From positions 1-26,681 of the forward strand of contig JANWID010000060.1 of NCBI GenBank assembly GCA_025450095.1: a DNA stretch of 26,681 nucleotides. The letters run 5' to 3'. A program made the translations under genes and the position numbers. Below, in pieces: positions 16,024 to 22,833 of the stretch (its first letter is position 1; each line of letters opens with the position of its first letter). Source of the stretch: Bacteroidia bacterium. Its GTDB lineage: Bacteria > Bacteroidota > Bacteroidia > AKYH767-A > OLB10. A model generated the notes under the pieces. The model had not been told where the DNA came from, searched no databases, and saw nothing but the letters and a program-made list of their open reading frames with translations.

Positions 16024-16065
16024 TCGGGTCTATTTAACACGGAGACACGAAGACACAGAGTTAAT
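16024..16065 (-). repeat. CTCTGTGT element, half copy in reverse orientation (copy 2)
   Basis: 'TTCGGGTCTATTTAACACGG' followed by AGACACGAAGACACAGAGTT is the reverse complement of the right arm and flank of the full palindrome at 18037-18127. It starts 9 bases after the stop of the small membrane protein. The rest of the 180-base gap holds only a possible -7 element, TAGTTTTAG at 16166-16174. Confidence 0.75.
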
Positions 16066-16194
16066 CTATTTTTTGATTATGATTAGAAGAAGCTTATTCT
16101 GAAACAATACGTATCGATCTGCCAGAATCGATGTGCTTTCATTAGGTGTGTAAAAAAGAAATATGTAGTTTTAGACTCCGAATCCCATCTGCCT

Positions 16195-16473
16195 ATGAAA
16201 AGTGCATTCAGCGTTGCATTTAAATACTATAAAGTTCTTTCTGTATTATTTTTAATTTTTTATTCCATTTACATCGTATATGACGACTTTGTTTTCTTTC
16301 AGGAAATTTCAACACTCACCGGATTTTGGGAACAGATCGGTCTGGAGTTAACATGGCTTTCTATTTATTTTCTTGGATATTCATTTTATTTTTGGATAAT
16401 CGTTATTGTTGGAATTTACATATATCAGGTATTTTTTAAGCGGAGAACCCGGAGTAAGAGTGAACGTATGTAA
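16195..16473 (+). CDS. Small two-span membrane protein (92 aa)
   Basis: Two long hydrophobic segments, at about residues 10-32 ('YYKVLSVLFLIFYSIYIVYDD') and 52-79 ('WLSIYFLGYSFYFWIIVIVGIYIYQVF'), rich in Tyr, Phe and Trp, followed by a basic tail ('KRRTRSKSER') that should sit in the cytoplasm. No family is recognised. It has no close neighbour: 180 bases upstream hold a repeat and 101 bases lie downstream. The strong membrane pattern and basic end support it being real. Confidence 0.6.
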   Translation: MKSAFSVAFKYYKVLSVLFLIFYSIYIVYDDFVFFQEISTLTGFWEQIGLELTWLSIYFLGYSFYFWIIVIVGIYIYQVFFKRRTRSKSERM

Positions 16474-16574
16474 GGTACCGATCGCCATCCTTAATTTACG
16501 TTACACGGAACCCGTTTAATGTATTTTATTTTTTATTAAATTGGTAGCAATATAAATTTCTCAAGACTAACATC

Positions 16575-17531
16575 ATGAAAAATCAAATCTACCTGATCAT
16601 TTTGTTATTGGTATGCAATACAGGAATCGCGCAAAACCTGGTTACTAACGGCGATTTTGAACAATACTACAGTTGCCCCACACTCGAAGCACAGATAGAT
16701 ACTGCCGTGAACTGGTTTGGTCCTACAGCGCCCGGGACACCTGATTATTATCATGTATGCTGTCCGAACACCTTCGTTGGAGTTCCTTACCATGCCTCTG
16801 GTGATGGTTATCAATTGCCAAAAAGCGGGGATGCATATACCGGTATTTTTATTTACCGGTCAAATTTCACGAATATACGGGAGTATATTGAAACGCAGTT
16901 GACATCTCCCCTGGTTGCAAATAGCTGCTATCATTTTGAAATGTTTGTTAATTTATCAAACAATTGTAACTATACTTCTGATGATTTAGGAGTTTATTTT
17001 TCCGATACTGTAATAGCCGAATATACCGCTCCCATTGATTCATTTCTTTTACCCTTTACTCCGCAAATCAATAATTCTACCGGCAATATTATTACCGATA
17101 CCTTGAACTGGACATTAATTTCAGGTAATTATACCGCACAGGGTGGTGAATTATTTTTATTGATCGGAAATTTTAAGCACGACTCTGTTACTACCGCTGT
17201 GGTGGTTAACAATAATATTTCTGCATATAATTATGCCTATTTCTACATTGAAGATGTATCGCTCACACCTTGTACTAACATCAATGAAGAAATCGCAAAT
17301 TCCGGAATTCATATTTATCCCAATCCGTTTAAAGACAATTTAAATGTTACTGCTGAAAATAACGAACTGTTTGAAATTATTATTTATGATATCACATCCG
17401 GTAAAATACTGCAGCATCAATTTACTAACTCTGTCAGGTTAGATACGAAGTGGCTTGCAAAAGGTATCTATCTGTATGAAGTGAAAAACCAACAAGGGTT
17501 AATTGCAAAGGGTAAATTGCTGAAAGATTGA
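16575..17531 (+). CDS. T9SS-secreted 'NLVxNGDFE' paralog A (318 aa)
   Basis: The first of three paralogs. The signal peptide is exactly 20 residues (ending 'GIAQ'), followed by 'NLVTNGDFEQYYSCPT'. The body (21-240) has family landmarks shared by all three: 'GTPDYYHVC', 'GYQLPKSGDAYTGIF', 'REYIETQL', 'CYHFEMFVNLSN', 'LGVYFSDT', 'LNWTLISGNYTAQGGE' and 'IEDVSLTPC'. The layout is that of a beta jelly-roll, similar to carbohydrate-binding-like domains that open many Bacteroidota secreted proteins. A type A T9SS sorting domain ends the protein ('IYPNPFKDNLNV', 'GIYLYEVKNQQG', 'KGKLLKD'). A ligand-binding surface role is inferred. The gene at 17553 follows by 21 bases and could be co-transcribed. 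Confidence 0.87.
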   Translation: MKNQIYLIILLLVCNTGIAQNLVTNGDFEQYYSCPTLEAQIDTAVNWFGPTAPGTPDYYHVCCPNTFVGVPYHASGDGYQLPKSGDAYTGIFIYRSNFTNIREYIETQLTSPLVANSCYHFEMFVNLSNNCNYTSDDLGVYFSDTVIAEYTAPIDSFLLPFTPQINNSTGNIITDTLNWTLISGNYTAQGGELFLLIGNFKHDSVTTAVVVNNNISAYNYAYFYIEDVSLTPCTNINEEIANSGIHIYPNPFKDNLNVTAENNELFEIIIYDITSGKILQHQFTNSVRLDTKWLAKGIYLYEVKNQQGLIAKGKLLKD

Positions 17532-17552
17532 TGCCATTGTACGTTTAGTTCA

Positions 17553-17951
17553 ATGAATTACAAAATTAAAATACCAACCGACCGGCAAATTTGGGAGGGA
17601 GAAATTGCAACTTACTGGTTTGACAATGGCATTCTTGTTTCGCTTTCCAAAAGTCCCAGAAGAACGGTTTCCCTCATTGCTGGTAATGTTGCGCTCGTAA
17701 AACAAATTACAAACAACAAACCGGTTCCACTTTTGATTTATCTTTCAAACAGTCCTGTTCCTGATAAAGAAACCTGGAAATTTTCAACAGAACAGTTACC
17801 GGTAATTTATAAAGCCATGGCGATGGTTTCAAAACCTGGGTTGGCTCAATTCATAATGAAAATTTTATTTTCATTTAAGCCTCCGCCCATTCCAATGAAA
17901 AGTTTTTCTGATAATAAAAAGGCGAAAGAATGGTTGAAGCAGTATGTATAA
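17553..17951 (+). CDS. STAS/SpoIIAA-like domain protein (132 aa)
   Basis: A small cytoplasmic protein with the alternating strand-helix pattern of the DUF7793/SpoIIAA-like group in Bacteroidota. It runs 'ATYWFDNGILVSLSKSPRRT', a helix with 'GNVALVKQI', a central strand 'VPLLIYLSNSP', a long helix with 'STEQLPVIYKAMAMVSKPGLAQFIMKIL', and a C-terminal 'PPPIPMKSFSDNKKAKEWLKQY'. Known relatives are thought to bind or regulate partner proteins, but none is characterised closely enough to assign a task. It lies 21 bases after a secreted paralog with no obvious link, and ahead of a large palindromic repeat. Confidence 0.65.
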   Translation: MNYKIKIPTDRQIWEGEIATYWFDNGILVSLSKSPRRTVSLIAGNVALVKQITNNKPVPLLIYLSNSPVPDKETWKFSTEQLPVIYKAMAMVSKPGLAQFIMKILFSFKPPPIPMKSFSDNKKAKEWLKQYV

Positions 17952-18036
17952 ATAATAGCGATTCCTCTGATTTTTTAGTGGCGAAGTAACTACAATCTAC
18001 AACTCATTTAACTGTCCCTGGGTCGCTGTGAAAAAA

Positions 18037-18110
18037 TTACACGGAGACACAGAGACACCGAGTTACACGGAGGCCTCTGTGTAACTCTGTGTCTCTGTGC
18101 CTCTGTGTTA
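18037..18110. repeat. CTCTGTGT/ACACAGAG palindrome, full copy (copy 3)
   Basis: A 74-base inverted repeat centred on GGCC at 18072-18075. Its 37-base arms pair at all but about three positions, plus two G-T pairs. The flank to about 18127 ('TTAAATTAGACCCGATTTGA') is shared with the half copies at 4470-4532 and 16024-16065. It fills much of the 277-base gap between 17951 and 18229. It may fold as a strong hairpin in RNA or as a cruciform in DNA. Confidence 0.88.
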
Positions 18111-18169
18111 AATTAGACCCGATTTGATGTTAATCCAACCCGCTTTGCTTTTCCCAATCCGTTCGGTAG

Positions 18170-18204
18170 TTTCTCTCAAATAATTCCGGAATTTTGTATC
18201 TTCG
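18170..18204 (+). promoter_or_regulatory. Candidate promoter of paralog B
   Basis: TATCTTCG at 18197-18204 fits the -7 TAnnTTTG pattern in most positions, with TTTC at 18170-18173 as a weak -33. It is 25 bases ahead of the start at 18229. Confidence 0.3.
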
Positions 18205-18228
18205 ATTAAGTTTGTAATTGCAGAAACA

Positions 18229-19158
18229 ATGAAAACTCTGTATTCCCTCCTCATCATCCTCTTTGTTAGTAGTGGAACAAGAGCACAGAACCTGGTTCTC
18301 AACGGTGACTTTGCACTCTTTTACAGTTGCCCTACTGCCCTGAGCATGATTGACTCGGTCCAGTTCTGGAACAATGCCACAATCAACGGCACACCCGATT
18401 ATTTTCACCAATGTTCAAACCCGTTTTTTGCAGGGGTGCCCGTAAACCAAGTTGGTTACCAGCTGCCACATAGTGGTGAAGAGTATGCGGGACTTTACCT
18501 GTGGCAGGGAAATAACAATTACAGGGAATTTATGGAAGGTCAGTTATCCGCACCGCTAACATCCGGAACCTGTTATCATTTTGAAATGTATCTCAGTCTT
18601 TCAAATTATATGAAACATACCGCATCAAACATTGGTGTATTTTTTTCCGACACGATGATAACCGGGATACTCGGCTTCCAGATGCAGGCTTTCACTCCCC
18701 AGGTAACGAATCCTGCAGGTGCTTACCCTGATACAGCATCCTGGATGCTTGTTAGTGGAAACTATACCGCAGCAGGTGGGGAGAGTTTTATTATTATCGG
18801 AAACTTCGATCCGGATGGCGCTGTCGACAGTTTGCTCGTGAATCCATTTGGTTTATGGTCCGGGACACATGTCTATGTAGATGATGTTTCACTTACCGTA
18901 TGTACAAGTGTAAATGACCTGAGTTCAGCAAAAGTGCATACCTTTCCTAACCCGGTGCTCAATTTCCTGAATGTAGAAACAGATAACCAGGAACCCACTG
19001 AAATAAATATTTATAATTACAACCTCCAGGTAGTAATTCGTCAATACTTCACCAGCAGGACTATAATCGACATGAGTCACCTTGGATCGGGAATTTATTT
19101 TTATAAGATACAATCTGATAAGGGGATTGCTATTACAGGAAAGGTTAACAAGCTATAA
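18229..19158 (+). CDS. T9SS-secreted 'NLVxNGDFE' paralog B (309 aa)
   Basis: The second of three paralogs. It has the same 20-residue signal peptide (ending 'TRAQ') and 'NLVLNGDF...YSCPT', then 'GTPDYFHQC', 'GYQLPHSGEEYAGLYLW', 'REFMEGQLSAPL', 'CYHFEMYLSLSN', 'IGVFFSDTMI', 'WMLVSGNYTAAGGESFIIIGNF' and 'VDDVSLTVC'. The T9SS sorting domain starts at about residue 240 ('HTFPNPVLNFLNV', 'LGSGIYFYKI'), a slight variant in which the usual Tyr before Pro-Asn-Pro is Phe. It is a presumed surface-exposed jelly-roll protein of unknown ligand. It looks more GC-rich than paralog C. Candidate promoter at 18170-18204. A membrane protein gene follows after 106 bases. Confidence 0.86.
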   Translation: MKTLYSLLIILFVSSGTRAQNLVLNGDFALFYSCPTALSMIDSVQFWNNATINGTPDYFHQCSNPFFAGVPVNQVGYQLPHSGEEYAGLYLWQGNNNYREFMEGQLSAPLTSGTCYHFEMYLSLSNYMKHTASNIGVFFSDTMITGILGFQMQAFTPQVTNPAGAYPDTASWMLVSGNYTAAGGESFIIIGNFDPDGAVDSLLVNPFGLWSGTHVYVDDVSLTVCTSVNDLSSAKVHTFPNPVLNFLNVETDNQEPTEINIYNYNLQVVIRQYFTSRTIIDMSHLGSGIYFYKIQSDKGIAITGKVNKL

Positions 19159-19264
19159 ATAATGATGCATTCTGGCTGCCTTTTCTAAAACCTGATTTAA
19201 ATCATCTGGTTCCCTGAGTAATGTTTTATATATTACCTCAAAGTTATTCTACTTTTCATCTATT

Positions 19265-19891
19265 ATGAGAGCTGTAAAAACAATTGGATTTTGGTCAGCA
19301 TTTACTGCATTTGTTTCCACAATGGCATACTGCGTAGTCCAGATATTGCAGGTTGTCGGAGTTTTCCATTTCCCGGTTGACGAAATACTTATTTACGGCA
19401 CTTCTCTTTGTATCGTTATTCCATTTGTTCTGGCCATACTCGCGTTTCATTACATTACACCGGACGAAAAGAAATTCTGGAGCCACGGCGCATTAATCTT
19501 TACAATTCTTTATGCTGTTTTCGTTACGGCAAATTACGTTGTTCAGCTGGCAACAGTAATTCCCATGAAATTAAAAGGCACTTTAAACGAAGTACAGGTT
19601 CTTGAACAAACTCCTCATTCAATGTTCTGGAACTTTGATGCGCTCGGTTATATTTTTTTAGGATTAGCAACACTGATTGCTGTTCCAGCATTTGAAAAAA
19701 CCGGGTTTCAGAAATGGGTGAAGCTTTCTTTCTTAGCCAATGGGCTCGTTACACCATTAATTACTTTTGTATATTTCTATCCCAACTACTCCAACACAGT
19801 ACTGTTTTTTGGCTATCCCTGGGCTGTGACGGCACCGTTAGCTATGTTAATGCTTGCGTTGATGTTTAAAATGAAGAAGGGTATTAGATAA
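19265..19891 (+). CDS. Six-span integral membrane protein (208 aa)
   Basis: Six hydrophobic segments at about residues 6-30, 40-64, 72-98, 122-143, 152-173 and 179-203, with short charged loops such as 'TPDEKKFW'. The regular six-span layout with Pro and Tyr in the spans recurs in uncharacterised Bacteroidota membrane proteins, but I cannot name a family. The ATG at 19265 opens just before the first span. TACTTTTC at 19250-19257 could be a -7 element, which would leave an extremely short leader. No functional link to the adjacent secreted paralogs is visible. Confidence 0.72.
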   Translation: MRAVKTIGFWSAFTAFVSTMAYCVVQILQVVGVFHFPVDEILIYGTSLCIVIPFVLAILAFHYITPDEKKFWSHGALIFTILYAVFVTANYVVQLATVIPMKLKGTLNEVQVLEQTPHSMFWNFDALGYIFLGLATLIAVPAFEKTGFQKWVKLSFLANGLVTPLITFVYFYPNYSNTVLFFGYPWAVTAPLAMLMLALMFKMKKGIR

Positions 19892-19934
19892 TCATTGCAT
19901 GCTTCGGTGGACTTATCAGAGTTTTGGTTACCTT

Positions 19935-19966
19935 TTGCAGGAATGGATTTGCCTTTGTACTTTTAG
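19935..19966 (+). promoter_or_regulatory. Candidate promoter of paralog C
   Basis: TTG at 19935-19937, a 20-base spacer, and TACTTTTAG at 19958-19966. It is nearly the same as the module at 9495-9526 over 38 bases. It is 61 bases ahead of the ATG at 20028. Confidence 0.55.
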
Positions 19967-20016
19967 TGCCTGGCTCCACCGAACCAATGGAAGCCCCTAA
20001 CCTTAATCATACTTGT

Positions 20017-20022
20017 GGGAGG
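20017..20022 (+). promoter_or_regulatory. Ribosome binding site that decides the start of paralog C
   Basis: GGGAGG at 20017-20022 lies 5 bases before ATG 20028. It is the clearest Shine-Dalgarno sequence in the window and rules against the upstream in-frame TTG at 20013. Confidence 0.6.
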
Positions 20023-20027
20023 AAAAC

Positions 20028-20987
20028 ATGATTAAACTGTGTTGCTTTATCATACTTTTTATCAATTGCATAATTTGTCATGCTCAGAATCTTGTGCCTA
20101 ATGGAAATTTCGAACAACACTCTTTCTGCCCGACAAATGTTTCACAAATTAATTATGCAACTTTTTGGATGAATCCCATGACAGGTATTGGAGGAAGTTT
20201 AGGCACACCGGATTATTACAACCAATGCGCAACGGCTTCTTTTGTAAGCGTTCCTTCTAATTACTTTGGTTATCAAATTGCACATTCAGGCTTTGCTTAT
20301 GCAGGGCTACTACTTTGGATTAACGCACCTGATAGCAGAGAGTATATTGAAGTCCCACTAACATCAACACTTCTTACAGACAGTTGTTATCATTTTGAAA
20401 TGTACGTTAATCTTGCAAATAGTTCATATTTTACAACTGACAACATGGGTGTTTATTTTTCCAATACCGCAATTACAGGAATTACCACTTATGTGAACCT
20501 GCCTTATATTCCTCAAATAATTAATAATTCAGGAAATGTATTTGATACTTTGAATTGGACTTTGGTGAGTGGAGATTATACTGCATTAGGAGGCGAAAGT
20601 CATTTAATTATTGGAAATTTCAAAGATGACTTTCATACGGATACTGTTCTGTATAACAGTTCTGCTTTATGGTACCAGTCTTATGTACTTATTGATGATG
20701 TCTCTTTAATTCCATTCTCTCCCTGCAATACTGGAATAAATGCAAATTATGAAAACCCGGAAATAAGTATTTACCCGAACCCGTTCTCAGATCAGGTAAA
20801 TATATCACTCAATACTTTTGAGTTTGCGGAAATCATTATTTATGATATTACTTCCCGAAAATTGATCCATCAGAGTTTTTCCAATCTAACAACATTGAAT
20901 ACTGAGCAGCTTATAAAAGGTATATATCTTTATGAAATACGTTTCGCGAACGGCTTTTATAAAAAAGGAAAGCTGGTGAAAAATTAA
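20028..20987 (+). CDS. T9SS-secreted 'NLVxNGDFE' paralog C (319 aa)
   Basis: The third paralog. The ATG at 20028 gives a 20-residue signal peptide ending 'CHAQ', the same length as in paralogs A and B, and is preceded by GGGAGG. The body reads 'NLVPNGNFEQHSFCPT', 'GTPDYYNQC', 'GYQIAHSGFAYAGLLLW', 'REYIEVPL', 'CYHFEMYVNLAN', 'MGVYFSNT', 'LNWTLVSGDYTALGGESHLIIGNF' and 'IDDVSLIPF'. The T9SS sorting domain ('ISIYPNPFSDQVNI', 'IIIYDITSRKL', 'GIYLYEIR') is closest to that of paralog A. It is AT-rich compared with paralog B. The inferred role is the same: a surface ligand-binding jelly-roll protein. A small membrane protein follows after 35 bases and may share the transcript. Confidence 0.88.
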   Translation: MIKLCCFIILFINCIICHAQNLVPNGNFEQHSFCPTNVSQINYATFWMNPMTGIGGSLGTPDYYNQCATASFVSVPSNYFGYQIAHSGFAYAGLLLWINAPDSREYIEVPLTSTLLTDSCYHFEMYVNLANSSYFTTDNMGVYFSNTAITGITTYVNLPYIPQIINNSGNVFDTLNWTLVSGDYTALGGESHLIIGNFKDDFHTDTVLYNSSALWYQSYVLIDDVSLIPFSPCNTGINANYENPEISIYPNPFSDQVNISLNTFEFAEIIIYDITSRKLIHQSFSNLTTLNTEQLIKGIYLYEIRFANGFYKKGKLVKN

Positions 20988-21022
20988 CAAAACCCCGCCT
21001 TCATGGTAAGATCCAGAAAAAA

Positions 21023-21328
21023 ATGTACTCGATTGACTTATTGCCCATCATAATATTCACAATATTTCTTCTGCTATATAACCCGGCAATGACAGTTATA
21101 TTCATTCATCAAAGATTTGACTTGAATAAGGGTTGGTGGAATTTGAGTAAGCGAACTCTTATGATAATCATCTTTGTTTTTTCGTTGATGGGCCAATTCC
21201 TTTTTCGATTCCTTGGACAGGGAAGTGAAATTTGGTTAGTAGTATATTGCTTTACCATAACTGTTCTTGTAATTGGAGATAAAATTGCAAAGCGTAATGC
21301 AAATAGAATTTTGGACAAAGACAATTAG
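21023..21328 (+). CDS. Small three-span membrane protein (101 aa)
   Basis: Hydrophobic segments at about residues 6-30 ('LLPIIIFTIFLLLYNPAMTVIFIH'), 44-65 ('TLMIIIFVFSLMGQFLFRFLG') and 70-87 ('IWLVVYCFTITVLVIGD'), with a basic tail ('KIAKRNANRIL'). No family is recognised. It follows paralog C by 35 bases. Its TAG stop (21326-21328) touches the palindromic element at 21329. It is the last gene of the + strand block before the convergent - strand pair. Confidence 0.62.
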   Translation: MYSIDLLPIIIFTIFLLLYNPAMTVIFIHQRFDLNKGWWNLSKRTLMIIIFVFSLMGQFLFRFLGQGSEIWLVVYCFTITVLVIGDKIAKRNANRILDKDN

Positions 21329-21454
21329 CTTCGTCCTACGAATCTACGAATGCTACGAATGAGCTTCACCCTACTACGAATGCTGGTTTTTATAATTCGT
21401 AATTCGTAATTCGTAGATTCGTATGTATTCGTATATTCGTTACATTCGTTACAT
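21329..21454. repeat. TACGAAT/ATTCGTA element, second copy between convergent genes
   Basis: Left-truncated copy of the element at 13016-13166. It begins 'CTTCGTCCTACGAATCTACG', shares 'GAGCTTCACCCTA', and ends 'ATTCGTATATTCGTTACAT' with the last ten bases (TTCGTTACAT) duplicated. It exactly fills the space between the + strand stop at 21328 and the - strand stop at 21454-21456. Its inverted repeats could act as a terminator in both directions. Confidence 0.82.
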
Positions 21455-22788
21455 TACCGGTCAATAACAATTTTGATAACATCATTCCTGTTTTCAGAAA
21501 CCAGTTGAATCAAATAAATGCCAGGAGTGAATGTGGATAGGTCTATTTCGTGAAGGTTTGTTCCTTCAACAGCTTTTATATCTTCACTCAATAGTATTTG
21601 TCCGGTGAGGTTGACTAATCTGAGAGCAACGTTGGTCTCAGAATTACTGATAAACCGGATAGTGATCAGTTCATTTGCAGGATTCGGATAGACAAAGATA
21701 TTATCAACCAAAGCACCCGGGTTCTCAAAACGTGTTGTGGGAGGACAATTCAGGAATCCATTGTTGATGGTGCCGTTTGTATAGTTGTTATTGATGAGAT
21801 CGAGCACCGTTGTGAGTTGCGACAGAGTATATGAAGAAACACATCCGCCAATCTTTTTGTTAGCCTCATCAAATACCTGCTGAACGGTCCAGCCCATAAA
21901 AGTTCCTGAGGCTACGATCAGCGCTTTAAGATGTGTTGATGAAGAACTAAAATTCGGATCCCAGTCGTCGAAGCGGATATTAAGTGTAAGCGCCACTAAC
22001 TGCCCACTGAAACTATTGTTTGTACTTGTAGGATTTACCTGAATCCCAATCGGCAATAAACCTGGCGATCCACTTACAGGTAAATACGCTTTAACTGCCT
22101 GCCAGGTGGTGAGTCTCACTTTGTTTGTGCATCCGATGGTAAGATAATCGGGGCCTGGAAAGGCTGATGCAAAATTATTTTTCAGGTATGTTCCTGCATT
22201 ATTACCATGAGCATTTGCCTTCCAGGCACCCTTCCCATAAGTACGGAAACCAGTACATGAGCATGAAGAAATTGAAAACATAGCAATGCTGGCTTTGCCG
22301 GTATAGGATGGATGATTGCTGATAACACGCACGCGATAGTTTGATCCGATAGTTGTTGAAACAGGAACTGTGCAGCTGATATTACCACTGACAGAAGAGG
22401 AAATGCTTCCAATATTTATTGGTGTTACAAAACTGCCAGTTGCATTGCTGAGTTGTACAGTGAAAGTATTTGCTGCTCCGTAATAACCCGATGCGGTATA
22501 TTGCACATTAAATGTTGAGCCGGTACATAAAGAACTTGCGCTAACGTTAGTTGCAACAATTCCCATCTCCGGTTGCTGCTGCCCCTGGGAGAGAATTATA
22601 TTGCCTGTTGATAATGTTGTATTAAATGTTTCTCCCATCGTCCAGCTAAGGGAGTTTCCTCCACCAGTTGCGTATCCACCTTTTGACGGAGTCACTTTGG
22701 GACTGAGCGTTTGAGAAAACAAGCAGGTAGCCGGCATTAAAAAAATAATAATAACAACAATGCTGATAATTCCGGAAATCTTTTTCAT
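21454..22788 (-). CDS. T9SS-secreted protein with Ig-like and Gly/Asn-rich domain (444 aa)
   Basis: A signal peptide covers residues 1-26 ('LMPATCLFSQ'). Residues 35-75 hold the 'GGxSLSWTMGETF...ILSQGQQQP' segment common at the start of Bacteroidota surface proteins. Residues 80-175 look like an Ig-like domain ('CTGSTFNVQYTASG', 'YRVRVISNHPSYTG'). Residues 179-349 form a domain beginning 'FRTYGKGAWKANAHGNN' and ending 'TINNGFLNC', with 'GQLVALTLNIRFD' and 'FMGWTVQQVFDEANKKIGGC'. This domain recurs in secreted bacterial proteins of unknown role. Residues 360-444 are a type A T9SS sorting domain ('IFVYPNPANELITI', 'TPGIYLIQLV'). It lies 45 bases after the collagen-like gene on the same strand, so the two are probably co-transcribed and may act together on the surface. 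Confidence 0.85.
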   Translation of the reverse strand: MKKISGIISIVVIIIFLMPATCLFSQTLSPKVTPSKGGYATGGGNSLSWTMGETFNTTLSTGNIILSQGQQQPEMGIVATNVSASSLCTGSTFNVQYTASGYYGAANTFTVQLSNATGSFVTPINIGSISSSVSGNISCTVPVSTTIGSNYRVRVISNHPSYTGKASIAMFSISSCSCTGFRTYGKGAWKANAHGNNAGTYLKNNFASAFPGPDYLTIGCTNKVRLTTWQAVKAYLPVSGSPGLLPIGIQVNPTSTNNSFSGQLVALTLNIRFDDWDPNFSSSSTHLKALIVASGTFMGWTVQQVFDEANKKIGGCVSSYTLSQLTTVLDLINNNYTNGTINNGFLNCPPTTRFENPGALVDNIFVYPNPANELITIRFISNSETNVALRLVNLTGQILLSEDIKAVEGTNLHEIDLSTFTPGIYLIQLVSENRNDVIKIVIDR

Positions 22789-22833
22789 TTGATTTTTATT
22801 GAATGATTTGAATCAGATTGATTACTATTATTT

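Noticed and set aside
20013..20027. TTG start for paralog C
   Set aside because: The Shine-Dalgarno sequence lies between this TTG and the ATG at 20028, and the ATG gives the same 20-residue signal as the other paralogs.
202..21328. Integron-like cassette array (many small same-strand genes separated by spacers)
   Set aside because: The spacers do not share attC-type core sites at regular positions, many genes have their own promoters, and no integrase is seen.
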